A stretch of 64,000 bases of DNA. It comes from Pseudevernia furfuracea. Taxonomy: Eukaryota > Ascomycota > Lecanoromycetes > Lecanorales > Parmeliaceae. A program made the position numbers and the translations under genes. The notes beneath the pieces were generated by a model. The model was not told where the DNA came from and made no database searches. It saw only the letters and a program-made list of their open reading frames with translations. Where the stretch lies: the NCBI GenBank assembly GCA_022315425.1, contig JAIUPT010000036.1, positions 558,001-622,000 of the forward strand, in the 5' to 3' direction. Positions 53,664 to 64,000 of the stretch are shown one piece after another. The number at the start of each line of letters is the position of its first letter. Positions within the stretch are counted from its first letter, which is position 1.

Positions 53664-55991
53664 ATGTTCCCCAAGTTTGCGCGGCTGTCCATATGGACCA
53701 GCATTCGACAATGGACCATCATCGCAATGAAGAGGATCACACCAAGGACTTGCTTATGGCCACTAACTGGAAGTCTCATCGCTTCCTTTGCTCTATCTCT
53801 CGGTCTCACATTCCGATCCGATCACCACTGCTATGCAGGAACTTGCGGAGAATGGCTATTTCCGCTCCAGGCGCGACTTCACATCGTCGTTTGGTACTGC
53901 TGGCTCTCCCTCTCCGTCACAATGTTGGCCCTGCGAGCCTTCCATCCGTCTATACGGCGTGGCCTCCACAAACAACTTTACACCAATCAATTGCCCATCG
54001 TTCGAAAATCCTTGACGATTAGCGGAGTTCTGGTCATCTTTTGGGTCTTGAGTCTGTACGGCATCCTCGTTGGCCTATGGTGGCTGCGTTTGCAAGGGTA
54101 TTTCGTGACCAGGGGAGAACAGGGTGGGATGATGAATGGAAATAGGCGTGTGGCTGCGGTCGCCTTGACAGGCCAGTATGACTTCCCTCGCCTCGAACTT
54201 CTTTCTTTGGATGCTTTGGAATTCCCGAAACATGTTCCGAGACCTCCGTAGTCCATACATATGTTTCATGATTCCACTTCCCAGTCAGAAAGAGTATTCG
54301 CTGACCGGCGAATTTCAACAGTGTCTGCGATGTCACCATGGGAATGGTCCTACTTCCAGTTGCTAGGAATGTGAGTTGTCTTCTCTGAGCCTTTTCTTCC
54401 TGATTCGTATTGCGTCTGGAGTCGCGAGACTTGCCGCAGAAACAATTTTATGGGAATCTGTTCTGCGAATCAGTATTCAGCCAAAAGAGAAACACTGACC
54501 CATAAATGATCCAGAGCGCTTTATCATCATTCTTTAGACTGTCAGCATCAACAACGTACGCCTTTCACATGATCCAGGCATATGTCCTGTTCGCTCTGGT
54601 GGTCATCCATGGCTTACTCTACGCATCATGGGTCGCTGCCTACAACCACGCTCGGAATCTTAGCCTCTCGCCTTCGGTCTTTCCAGTATTGAACCCCACG
54701 TATCTGTATCACGAGGTCTGGCCTGGCAATACGTCCTCTCTTGGTATTTGGCGAGCATCACTCATCTTCACTGGACTTACGACTACTTTGATCATGCTGG
54801 CTGTCTTCATCACCACATTCCCGGTCATAAGGCGAAAGCATTTCAACGTCTTTTACTTCACACATCTGTTGATGATAATAGCCGTCGTCGTCATTTGTCT
54901 GCACGCCAGCACGATGTTCTACTGCACAGCACCTGGATTAGCCATGTGGATACTCGACTGGGGCATGCGAATCTATGAGCTGAGCGGGAAGATGGATAGT
55001 ACTCTGGTAGCTGTGGGCAAAGGGTGGTTTTGTCTGACTGTACCGCTGCCACGGAACCGACTCAAGGGCTGCGCATGTCACTCCCCGCTTGCTCATTTTC
55101 ACATACACCATACGGAATCCTCCATACGAGAGATCCACCCTTTCACAACCATTACGCACCTGGCCTCACAGAAGATTTCCTCATCGGACTCCGATAAGGA
55201 CATCATGATCCAATTTCTCTTCCGCAAAAGTAAAGCATCACGTTCCTCCACATCCACCACAGAAAAAAGCCCTGAGAGGCGATTAAAGAGAGAATGGACG
55301 AATAAACTTGCCGACCTTGTTGATGAAGTGGCAATAGACCTTTCGCCACCATCAGAAAATACGGAAGAATCGGATTCCCAAAGACAGCGCCTTTCCGCCC
55401 AATACCAAACCACTCTTCGGCTTGAAGGGCCATACTTTACGCCTGCTAATCCAGCAAGCTACGAGACTGTCATTTGCCTTGTCGCCGGCACAGGCGTCAG
55501 CGGGGCCATCGCCATCGCTGCAGCGTTCCGCCAACAGCCTATAATAGAGACCTTGGAGCCAGAAACAACCATGTTCGGGCAGGAAAAGATACACGGCGCC
55601 CCGTTAGAACGAAACTTTTCCATCTCAAGCCTCTTGGCACCTTCGAGGGCGACAAGTATTTGGAAGCGATGTGTGGTCGTGTGGAGTGTGCGTGAGGCTG
55701 ATTACATCGATCTTCCTTTCTGGCACGGTAAGCAAGCAAAGCATTCTCTATGTTTAAACCGGCCAACGTCCTAACTTTGTAGTAGAAGATATGACACCTG
55801 GCCTAGAGGTGCGGTCTGTCCTAACCGGAAAAGGTCGTGGTCGCGTCAACATGGAACAGACCATTGGTTCCATAAAGGAGAAGGGAGGTAGGACTTGGGT
55901 TTATATCTCGGGGCCCAATCCGTTTATTGAAGCTGGAGAGAAGGCTTGCCGGCAATCTGGTGTGGACTTTTTCGGTGCAAGGTGGGCTTGA
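53664..55991 (+). CDS. Ferric/metallo-reductase, FRE family
   Basis: Plasma-membrane flavocytochrome passing electrons from NADPH via FAD and heme to extracellular Fe3+ (or Cu2+). Four exons: 53664-54175, 54322-54370, 54515-55727 and 55783-55991; product 660 residues. The short second exon restores the conserved CDVTMGMVLLPVARN. Several transmembrane helices carry the heme-ligand histidines (FHMIQAY, VVIHGLLYASW, FTHLLMIIAVVVICLHA). The FAD motif HPFTTIT, the NADPH-side GTGVSGAIAIA and the terminal SGPNPF are present. A charged, low-complexity insert of about 80 residues (KSKASRSSTSTTEKSPE..) splits the FAD/NAD region. The start at 53664 is tentative; 53727 is an alternative. Confidence 0.88.
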
Positions 55992-56574
55992 TGACGTGAT
56001 GATACAGCGAGCATTGCATGAATTCATGCGACGCAAACCCTGCAGGTCGGGTAAATCTATAGATCTGGACCGTGGCTTTTACCTACTTTAGCACGTTTAG
56101 GTACTACGTACTCCGCATTTGGGAGCAAATTGTGCGAAAAGATGAAGACATGGTGACCCTTTTGTTTTGTGTGATGCAGTTTCCTCAACCGCATGAACCA
56201 GTGTCTGAACATCAGGACCATGTTCGACGTGCCAAGCCTTTTTACCCCGGATCTCCCGGTTAATCCTGCCTCGTGACTTTTGAACGGGCAACTGGGACAG
56301 CAGAAAATATTGCAGGTACTAGTACATGACAAAGAAAGCCTGCAAAGCTCCAATTCGTTTCTCTGGTAGACGAGTATTCTTATTTGAGCAGTGTTCATCC
56401 TTTGGATAGTCGACTCCGTCTTACTACATGGAGCACTTCGGAGCCCAAAGACTTCCGGCGAGCTGCCGCGTGGCCCATTTTATAACAACCTTGTTTCAGC
56501 CTGTTGTTGTCTTCGGAGAGAATCTGTGTCCATAAGACCACGGTCGAAGGACTTTCGGACACTCAGCTACTGAC
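55992..56574. other. Intergenic, nothing recognised
   Basis: Short frames only. Presumed 3' flank of the reductase and promoter of the next gene. Confidence 0.4.
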
Positions 56575-59450
56575 TTGCCAAATCCTGTCCTAAATCTTCC
56601 TTCCTCTTTGCGAATGCCAGCAGCAACAATGGCAGCGAAGCGCATCTCCTCTATCTTTTCTATGGGCAGCAACGTCTCTGACCAGAGCAGCGAATCTCGG
56701 ATCTCATCCTCAATTCATCCTGCACGACCTCCAAGGGAGCAGAGCCAAAGTCCTGTTTATGCTTCAGGAGAGCAGAGAAGTGTTCTTGGTCCGGGACAGC
56801 GGAATCCAAACAACTTTTCCAGGAAATCTTTGCCCGAATTACGACCTACTTATCACCTGCAAAATCTTCACCGCGAACAGTCGTCTGGGTATACACCTCC
56901 ATTCGATCCTGCCATTCTGCCTCGCATCGAAGACGACGATGTCCTACTCGATCCTCCTTCTCTACTCAAGCCTCTACCAATTCGGGCACAATCGCCTGGC
57001 GGCTCCCTAGGAGGCAGCAGACCGGTCAGCAGAGGCAACCCATTGGACAGCAGACCAGCGAGCAGGGGCAATCCGTTTGACAGTAGATCTAGTAGTCGTC
57101 CACCTGGCAGCCGTCATCCATCTCTTCCTCCATCTCAGCCAGCCTCGCGACCTGCATCTCCAATAAAGTTCCGTCCTCAAACGCCAACGACTCGTCCTCT
57201 CACACCTACGACAGAGGCAAAACTTGCCAAGCGGAGAAGCTGGATGCCAGGAAAGCTTCGGAAGGCGGGACAGGAGGAAGGAGATCATACGAACAAGTTG
57301 CAGGCTTGGTTGGTCACATCTAACGAGAAGATACCATATGATGTTTCAGGGCTGGCACGTTTTCACAGGGTTAGTTTCCCAAGGACTTCTTTGGATATTG
57401 GTCAAAGCTGAGAGCCTTCTAGGTCCCGGAGCTTTGGAATAACCATGGCGATACCCTGGTATATCTGCACGCCAGGGAAGGTGGCAGAGGCCCGTCATTC
57501 AAAATTGACTCAGCCCTCTTTGCTGCCTCCAGAAAGTTGGTGTACGCTGCGCATGGCGGAATGCAAGAACATAATCGGCGGGAACCGAATGACTGGCAAG
57601 AACAGTCATTCATGGAGCGCACCCAACATTTAGCACTCAACGGTCCACCACTGTCTCATATAGAACGTCCGGAGTCTTCAACCCAAGGCAGTTCTAAAGG
57701 ATCGCGTTCTGTAAGTGATTCTTTTGAGGAACTGCCAATACGAAGAGACATTCACCTCTGTCTTCCGCTACCGCTGCAAGTCGATCTGGCCGACACAACA
57801 TCGCAACCTGGCCACGAAGATGTCGAAACGCTTGTTACAATGCGAAACGTGATTGCGTTTCTCGCAGGTCAGCCTTTGGTGGCCACGCCTAAACAGTCAT
57901 CGGTGTTCATCATATTCCTGAAGATTGCTGATGTAATGCAGCGCTACGAGTTCACGAATCTTGATGGCTCTACACTTGGGGAGGAAGCAGCTGGAAACTT
58001 CGCAAGATTCATACAAGAATTTGGACTAGCAGACGTGAGATCAAGTCGTGAGAAGACAATCGAAGCCCTTATCCTCGGAGAACGCATGAAATCGTGGGAT
58101 CTATACAACGAAGGCTTCGTGCATGCTGTTGGGAAATATGACGACATCCATGGGCTTAAAAGCCCCAAGTTCCATTTGATCGCCGACCTCACTCGGAAAA
58201 GGCTGGAAAGAGCAAACCTGGATCTTTATACTCGCGTGCGAAATATAGAGACGAGGTTGGAGGATTTCGACTTTCCTTCCCTTTTTGCCGGAATCGCCAA
58301 TTCCAGTACCAGCAGCGAAAGCAAAATCATTCGCTTCAAAGATTGGAAAAGCGCATACATGTCAATGCGAAGACACATCATGAGTCTTTACAAGCACCAA
58401 TACGGAGCCTGGCCACCCAAAGCCAAGTCAAAGAAGAATGACTTTGAGGAAAGTGGACTAAATCGACTTCTACTGAGGGAGTTGTATAAAGATTTCTCGG
58501 ATCTCTACGACATTCTTGTGGACCGCACTTCCCTGACTACTCGCACAGCAGACATTCCATCTCATGATCCGGACGATCCGCAAGAGCCAGCACCACGCGC
58601 TTTGCGGAGAATTCTGGATGAATATGACCGAAGTACTCCCCCTGTTCAGCCGCCAGTGCCATTCGACACCCCTCGATTGCCATCATTGTTCGATACAAGG
58701 CGAGGATTCGACACACTCGACCCGAAGAAGCAGAAGAAAGAGAGGGTGAAGAGACTTCGGGATGATGAGATTAACAAAGCACTTATGCAGTCATATAACC
58801 GAGATTCGATGAAGGCAACACCGTTCCTCGAAGCTTTCATGGCCTACGAGCGAAGGACTGCGCATGGAAAATCTATCGAAGAGATAGCTGACCTACGCTA
58901 TGGACAGTGGATCTTCATGTATGCAGTGATCCAAGCATTGCCCCTCGTTATCGTTGACGCTCCTGGTGTAAGATGGACAAAGGGAGTGGAGTACTTCCTT
59001 TGTGAGGTGCCCAAAGGATCCCCACCATGGGTTCAAGAGAGCGCGAGCCAAAAGCAGAGCGTTTACCGCATCGCTGGCGGATCAGCCTTGGTGACCTTGC
59101 CAGCTGATGTTGTCGAACACAGCGTCGATGGCATCTACCGCCGCAGTCACTGCTGGGAGGTGGCGGAGAAGTGGGCAGGGTTCAGTGAGGTGCCAGATGC
59201 CCCGTCGCAATACGAGCTGGACTATGATGATCTATTACCGCCTGTGATGCCATCAGCTCCGGGATCGAGAACAGCCTCACAGTCACCTGATCGACGGCGG
59301 GCCTCTATGGCCCTTGGACTCGAACAAATGCCGTTGCCTCCAGGAGTGGCACCGAGCGGAGTTAGGCCGATGTCGGTGCATGATCCGTCGAAGAGCTTCG
59401 CTGCTATTCTTGGCGAAATCGAAGGGGTGGGAAAGAAAAAGAAGGGATAG
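56575..59450 (+). CDS. Conserved fungal protein, DUF8004-like
   Basis: Two exons, 56575-57369 and 57423-59450, around a 53-bp intron; 940 residues. The first 220 residues are Ser/Pro/Arg-rich and disordered, with a repeated GNPxDSRxxSR motif. The structured part begins near residue 255. The segment crossing the intron (LARFHRVPELWNNHGDTLVYL, then GPSFKIDSALFAASRKL) resembles a BTB-like opening found in a widespread Pezizomycotina family that I recall as DUF8004. Long helical regions follow, with a conserved aromatic block YGQWIFMYAVIQALPLVIVDAPG and CWEVAEKW. The end is basic (GKKKKG). Function unknown. It sits between two ferric reductases on the same strand, possibly by chance. Confidence 0.8.
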
Positions 59451-61079
59451 CGCTATCTCTTGAATGATGGACGAGTGATGGTTTTGGATTCGTAGTCGGT
59501 AGACGGGTTCAAGAATTCATGTAAAAGTTGACCAAATGACGAAAATCTTCAGCAGGCTTCTTGGTACGGAAGTTGGGCTATACATGTGGTGGGCCATATA
59601 TTGTTTATATAAGAGCTGGGTGTAACTTTGTACATAGAAAGCATTTGATGTTTCGCCTGCGAGTCAAGTCAGGACTCGGGAGGGTAATACTCATGGGTGT
59701 GTGTGTGGGCTATATGCAAAGTTGTACGGAGGTCTGCACCGAAAGTCCTGGACGCCAAGACTTATGTCGGATAACGCCCTATATACAAATCTGGGGCCGC
59801 CTTCCGAAAATAGGGTTAGGGCTTTGTCCAGGAACTGTAATTGCACATTTGGTGCGACAGGATACCGGTACCCAAACAAATCTCAGCGCTTTGCACCAAA
59901 TATTCTTGATTTCAGCTTCAATCCGCAGCCAATCAGAGCGTGTAAGCGCTAAGCTAACTCAACACGCACAGACTTCGCATCAAAGCTTGGCGCCGACGAC
60001 AGTTTACTTTCATCGTGACCCATTCATTTCCTCTTCCTTCATTGTGCCCTTGCTTTGTTGATTGTTTCACGACTTTCTTCAGGCTTTCAATGATTCGTCT
60101 TGGCGCCCTGCTTGATGTTTCGAGCTTTGCTCTAGAGATGCAGAAGTCGCGTGATGATGAAGAACGTAGGATGCCGAAGTGGTACCTTAACCTAACTGAG
60201 GTCTCGGCGCTACGAGCCCCATACTCCCCTGAAGGTCTGCATTGGATGAGGCCAGAACCGAGGTTTGCGCTATTTGTAGGGTGAAAATACTGTAATGCTG
60301 CAGCTTCCATTGATTTCATTCTTGGGAGACCTTCTTGTTACTTTTTTCTGTGTGTATGTATATACCCTTCGTGTTGTGGCGACAGTGAGTGAGGAATTCA
60401 CCACCCTCACGCGTTTTATATTGCTGAGACCTTTCGCGACGTCACACACCTTGCATAGATGAATCACTACTACACCTTTATCTTCCTTTGATAATCTTAA
60501 TCATACCAAAACCCTCGCCATCCTTCCTTCACTTCTATCCTCGACTTGCTGGCCTTTTCGACACTCGGCCCCGGAGGCAGTGGCCACAATCATTATGCGG
60601 CAAAGATTCATTGTACCACAGGAAGAAACAATTGCATGAACGCACAAACTCAACCCTTATGTTTCGACAAAGATAGTCAGTGAACAAATCGACACAAAGA
60701 TTCGCCACGCACGAGACGATAGGTACAGTGCCATTGTGTCTGTCGATAACACCCATTATCTATTGTCTCCCTCAAGTATAGACATCTCTCCACGCTGCAG
60801 CCCACTCCTTCTCTGCATTTCCATCAACACAAAGCCTTCCCATCACTACCGCAACGCTTTCCATAGAGCAGTCCAAGAATCTCGAAACATCCATCAGTTT
60901 CGACATTATATACCGCGGACAGGCTTCAATTTCTTCATCGCATCGCCAACTCCCCGCTTCCTGTTTTCTTTCCTTCCTTTGCATCCAAGGTCTGGTACCT
61001 CGATCTCGACCTGTGCTGGTCACAATTATACGATTCAACCTAATAGATTTTTCCAAGGTTGCGGCATTCTTTGCAAACC
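59451..61079. other. 1.6-kb intergenic stretch
   Basis: Holds one copy of the dispersed repeat (59724-59850). Overlapping frames (59561-60061, 60736-61095) have no family content. The right part, pyrimidine-rich with many TTCC/CTTCC runs, is probable promoter and 5' UTR of the second reductase. Confidence 0.45.
59724..59850 (+). repeat. Dispersed repeat, copy 2
   Basis: Direct-orientation relative of 23727-23870: TACGGAGGT, GAAAGTCCT, GCCAAGACT, then TCGGATAACGCCC in the same order with indels. It may be a fragment of an old transposon or solo LTR. Confidence 0.6.
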
Positions 61080-62921
61080 ATGCCTGGCTCGATGAACGCC
61101 ACAAAGTCATCGTCAGCAGCTGAGGCCGCGAAAGCCATCACCCCTTACACGTACGGTCTTACTGGGGTTGATATACCACTCGATGATGGCCTCACATACG
61201 TGTTATGGTTCTCGATAGGGCTACTTTTCGTCGTGATCCTCTGCGTGCGTTTTGGGCAGATGGCAAACGCACAATTACGGCACCTCCTGAATCTCAATGC
61301 CACTTCTCTACAACAAGCATACTGGTCAGAAGATAGGACCTCGATATGGCCGAGCCTCAAGAAGCAAGTCTTCTATGCCCCGCTATGGAAGAAGAGACAC
61401 AACAGAGAAATCCAGCTGTCAAGGGCCATCAATGTCGGTACCCTTCCATCAAGGCTTCATACGGTCTTGTTACTCACGTATCTGTTGAGTAATGTCATCT
61501 ACTGCCTTGTCCTTGACTACAGTCAGCCCAAAGCCAAGAGCATCGCCGAATTTCGCGGAAGAACCGGCCATCTTTCTATCGTCAACATGGTTCCTCTAGT
61601 CATCCTCGCTGGCAGAAACAGCCCTTTCATCCCGCTATTGCGCATCAGCTTTGACACGTACAACCTTTTCCACAGATGGATAGGCAGGGTCGTGGCAGCG
61701 GAGGCTTTTGCACACACTCTCGCATGGGCTTGGAATGAGTATGACGCTGCTGGTATGAAGGGACTTAGTGAACATCTTCAAGAGAGCCCTTTTCTGGCCT
61801 ACGGCTTGCTTGGAACCGTGGCCCTGGGTATCATTATGCTTCAGGCACCATCGATCATTCGCCATGCCTTTTACGAGACGTTTTTACACATCCATCAACT
61901 TCTCGCCGTTGCCACGATCATTGGCGTCAAAGCACACTGCAAAATAGGTGTTCTACCTGGTGAATCGTACATTGACTGGGTGATTGCGCTTTGGGTCCTC
62001 GAACGCTTAGCTCGCTTGTTCCGAATCATCTACCGCAACATCTCCATGCGCCGCTTCAGCAAAGTTACAGTCGAAGCGCTCCCTGGCAAAGATGTCGAAG
62101 CATGCAGAGTCAGCATCGAGCTAGTCCGACCATGGAACTACAGGCCAGGCACCCACACCTATCTCTATCTCCCTGCTGTCTCCCTCTGGATGAATCACCC
62201 TTTCTCCATCGCTTGGTCAGACGAACGCCAAACACCCTACCTCACTCCCCAATTCGAAAAGCTACCCTCCACGAAAAGTGACGTCGAATCAGCTATGTCT
62301 GAGCTTCCAACTCGCACCTCCACCACCATCTCTCTCATTATTGCTAAACGCACTGGTATGACCGCTACCCTTTTCAACAAAGCTCGCGCGTCTCCTAATG
62401 GCGTCTTAACCACCTACGGCTTCGTTGAAGGACCCTACGGCGGCATTGACCGCCTCCATTCCTATGGCACAGTCATTCTCTTCGCGGCCGGTGTAGGCAT
62501 AACCCATCAAATCGGCCATGTCCGGGACCTGCTCCAAGGCCAACGCGCCGGCACAGTCGCAACTCAGAAAATCGTGCTGTGCTGGTCCGTCAAGAACACT
62601 GAGACCCTCGAATGGATTCGCCCCTGGATGGATGAGATCTTGCAAATGGGCAACCGCAAGCAAGTGCTCAAAGTCGTGCTCTTTGTCACACAGCCAAGGA
62701 GTGCAAGAGAAGTTGTTTCCCGGAGCGAGACTGTGCAGATGTTGCCTGGACGCTGCAACCCGGCCGTCTTATTGGGCAAGGAGATGCCGACTAGGGTTGG
62801 CGCGACGGTGGTGACGGCTTGCGGACCTGGGGCGTTTGCGGATGAAGTGAGGGGTGCTGTCAGGGGTGTTGTTGGTGAGGGGGCTACGGTGGATTTTGTC
62901 GAGGAGAGTTTTACATGGTAG
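61080..62921 (+). CDS. Ferric/cupric reductase, FRE family
   Basis: Second flavocytochrome of the ferric-reductase family, single exon, 613 residues from the ATG at 61080 (an in-frame ATG at 61059 would add seven). A predicted membrane domain of about six helices spans residues 45-320. Paired heme histidines appear in HRWIGRVVAAEAFAHTL and ETFLHIHQLLAVATIIGVKAH. The FAD motif reads NHPFSIAW, with an upstream RPGTHTYLYLP. NADPH-site motifs are GFVEGPYGG, LFAAGVGITHQ and a terminal TACGPGAFADEVR. It lacks the charged insert seen in the reductase at 53.7 kb and differs clearly in sequence, so this is an old paralogue and not a recent tandem copy. Role: surface iron or copper reduction before uptake. 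Confidence 0.9.
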   Translation: MPGSMNATKSSSAAEAAKAITPYTYGLTGVDIPLDDGLTYVLWFSIGLLFVVILCVRFGQMANAQLRHLLNLNATSLQQAYWSEDRTSIWPSLKKQVFYAPLWKKRHNREIQLSRAINVGTLPSRLHTVLLLTYLLSNVIYCLVLDYSQPKAKSIAEFRGRTGHLSIVNMVPLVILAGRNSPFIPLLRISFDTYNLFHRWIGRVVAAEAFAHTLAWAWNEYDAAGMKGLSEHLQESPFLAYGLLGTVALGIIMLQAPSIIRHAFYETFLHIHQLLAVATIIGVKAHCKIGVLPGESYIDWVIALWVLERLARLFRIIYRNISMRRFSKVTVEALPGKDVEACRVSIELVRPWNYRPGTHTYLYLPAVSLWMNHPFSIAWSDERQTPYLTPQFEKLPSTKSDVESAMSELPTRTSTTISLIIAKRTGMTATLFNKARASPNGVLTTYGFVEGPYGGIDRLHSYGTVILFAAGVGITHQIGHVRDLLQGQRAGTVATQKIVLCWSVKNTETLEWIRPWMDEILQMGNRKQVLKVVLFVTQPRSAREVVSRSETVQMLPGRCNPAVLLGKEMPTRVGATVVTACGPGAFADEVRGAVRGVVGEGATVDFVEESFTW

Positions 62922-63331
62922 ATAGTGAATTTGTAGGAGGAAGAGGTACATAGGAGGAGCCTCGATTCTTGTTCATAGCATAGCCAGCGAGCATTCACTC
63001 TTTTCCGACCTGGCATCACAACCATTTCAATTTTAGACCTGCAATCCTTCACGATCCTTTTCGTGAACTTTACTAGTATGTGACTATGCTTGAGCGATAT
63101 GCGCTTTTCGGCTTTCTCGCGCTGATGCGCCACTCCTGCATAGGCGCTATGCGACAGCCATCATCTCTGAATTCTACACCAGCTTCTGCACGAGGATGGT
63201 ACCTTGTGGAATGTGGTCGATCCACGGCAGTAACATGATGGCCGAACCTTGGATCATATTTGCCCTTCCTGTCCTTCTCACTCCGGGCCCTGTGGTTTCA
63301 TATTCCTTTCTACTCCTTCGTTCAATTCCAG
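62922..63331. other. Convergent 3' flanks
   Basis: Lies between the ends of the second reductase and LSm7. Nothing recognised. Confidence 0.45.
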
Positions 63332-63891
63332 CTAATCCTCTTCCTGATTATTGAAAGGATTCGCGATCTCCTCACTACCATCTAGTGGGCTTATGAGTAC
63401 GAGCAGTGTTCCGCGAGCCACTATCAGGCCAAGAGAGCGGGTGGATGTGTTGCCTTCGTCGTCTGTAGCCAGTTCCTGTCAGCAGATGTACTGCAGACTG
63501 AAAAAGTGAAGTTTGGAAGCCGGGACGAAGATACCTCGTAACATCTCCTGAACATCATCAAGCACCAGATTCATCAACTGGTCATGACCCTTCAGCGTCC
63601 CTTGTACTATTCCAGTTACACAAATCAGCCCTTTGATTTCACAGTACCACCCCCAAGAACAAAGCATCGAACAGGTGCCAACTCACTTTCCCTTCCCCCG
63701 TTAAATTTCACCATAATCTCTTTGTCCATATACTTGGCCAAGTCCAATATGTTCTCTTTCTTCGGCTTCTCAGCGCCTTGTGTGTGTCCTCCTCCTCCTC
63801 TTCCACTTCCTCCACGACCTCGCTCACCGCCTCCTCGTCCTCGTCCTCCTCCTCCTCCCCCACGGCCTCTGAAGTTGCCCCTCTCAGACAT
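63332..63891 (-). CDS. LSM7: LSm7, U6 snRNP / mRNA-decay Sm-like protein
   Basis: Subunit of the LSm2-8 ring on U6 snRNA and the LSm1-7 ring in mRNA decapping. Three exons: 63687-63891, 63535-63606 and 63332-63462, with introns 63607-63686 and 63463-63534; 135 residues. An RGG-rich N-terminus of about 40 residues precedes the Sm fold: KKENILDLAKYMDKEIMVKF (Sm1), then GTLKGHDQLMNLVLDDVQE. The last exon supplies DDEGNTSTRSLGLIVARG, then TLLVLISPLDG and EEIANPF (Sm2 and tail). All are LSm7 landmarks. The splice choice is confirmed by the recovered C-terminus. Confidence 0.95.
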
Positions 63892-64000
63892 GGAAGCGCA
63901 TGTGTTACGATTGGTGGTGGTGTAGTAGCTGAGAATACCAAAAGGAAATGCGGGTGGGTGGAGTGGGGGCGAGAATGTGGCTGAATGCAGTGACCCGAAT
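63892..64000. other. LSm7 upstream edge
   Basis: Presumed LSm7 promoter and 5' UTR, cut by the window end. Confidence 0.4.

Noticed and set aside
1..64000. tRNA, rRNA or snoRNA genes
   Set aside because: None was recognised by eye; short structured RNAs could be missed without a covariance search.

Overview
The window is nuclear DNA of a filamentous ascomycete fungus (Pezizomycotina, most like a Dothideomycete; the class is inference). Short introns of about 41-180 bases with GT..AG ends split most genes. The families are typical of that group: Zn2Cys6 transcription factors, GH55 glucanases, ferric reductases, an M35-type protease, HeLo-like/ankyrin proteins and F-box/2EXR-type proteins. Three housekeeping genes (fibrillarin, ribosomal protein uL22/L17, LSm7) confirm a eukaryotic chromosome. 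Gene models were rebuilt by hand by finding splice sites that keep frame and restore known motifs. I recognised no tRNA, rRNA, CRISPR array, virus or toxin gene.

Layout. 0-5 kb: a stand-alone RapZ-C-like protein and two repeat-bearing proteins (one with SAP domains) around a locally duplicated module. 5.2-8 kb: a GH55 exo-beta-1,3-glucanase pseudogene with one stop and one frameshift. 9.2-11.1 kb: secreted carboxylesterase. 11.5-13.0 kb: a complete DDE transposon with perfect 31-bp inverted repeats and an 8-bp target duplication. 14-16.2 kb: Zn2Cys6 regulator. 16.9-23.0 kb: two tandem genes with HeLo/STAND-type N-termini, one carrying ankyrin repeats. 23-28.5 kb: gene-poor, repeat-bearing DNA with one conserved unknown gene. 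28.5-33.6 kb: secreted metalloprotease, atypical SDR, 2EXR/F-box-like protein. 35.3-38.1 kb: fibrillarin and RPL17, head to head. 38.8-43.1 kb: F-box protein possibly fused to an upstream disordered ORF. 44.3-45.4 kb: Zn2Cys6 pseudogene. 46.1-48.6 kb: intact GH55 glucanase. 50.6-52.2 kb: PLP aminotransferase. 53.7-62.9 kb: two ferric reductases flanking a conserved DUF8004-like gene. 63.3-63.9 kb: LSm7.

How the parts fit. Secreted hydrolases and surface reductases suggest a saprotrophic or plant-associated lifestyle (inference). The broken GH55 copy has an intact paralogue 40 kb away, so the activity need not be lost. The divergent fibrillarin/RPL17 pair probably shares a ribosome-biogenesis promoter. 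The most unusual items are the transposon, whose Tc1/mariner-like DD34E catalytic core is paired with an 8-bp rather than TA target duplication, and the tandem HeLo-like gene pair, which resembles fungal self/non-self recognition loci.
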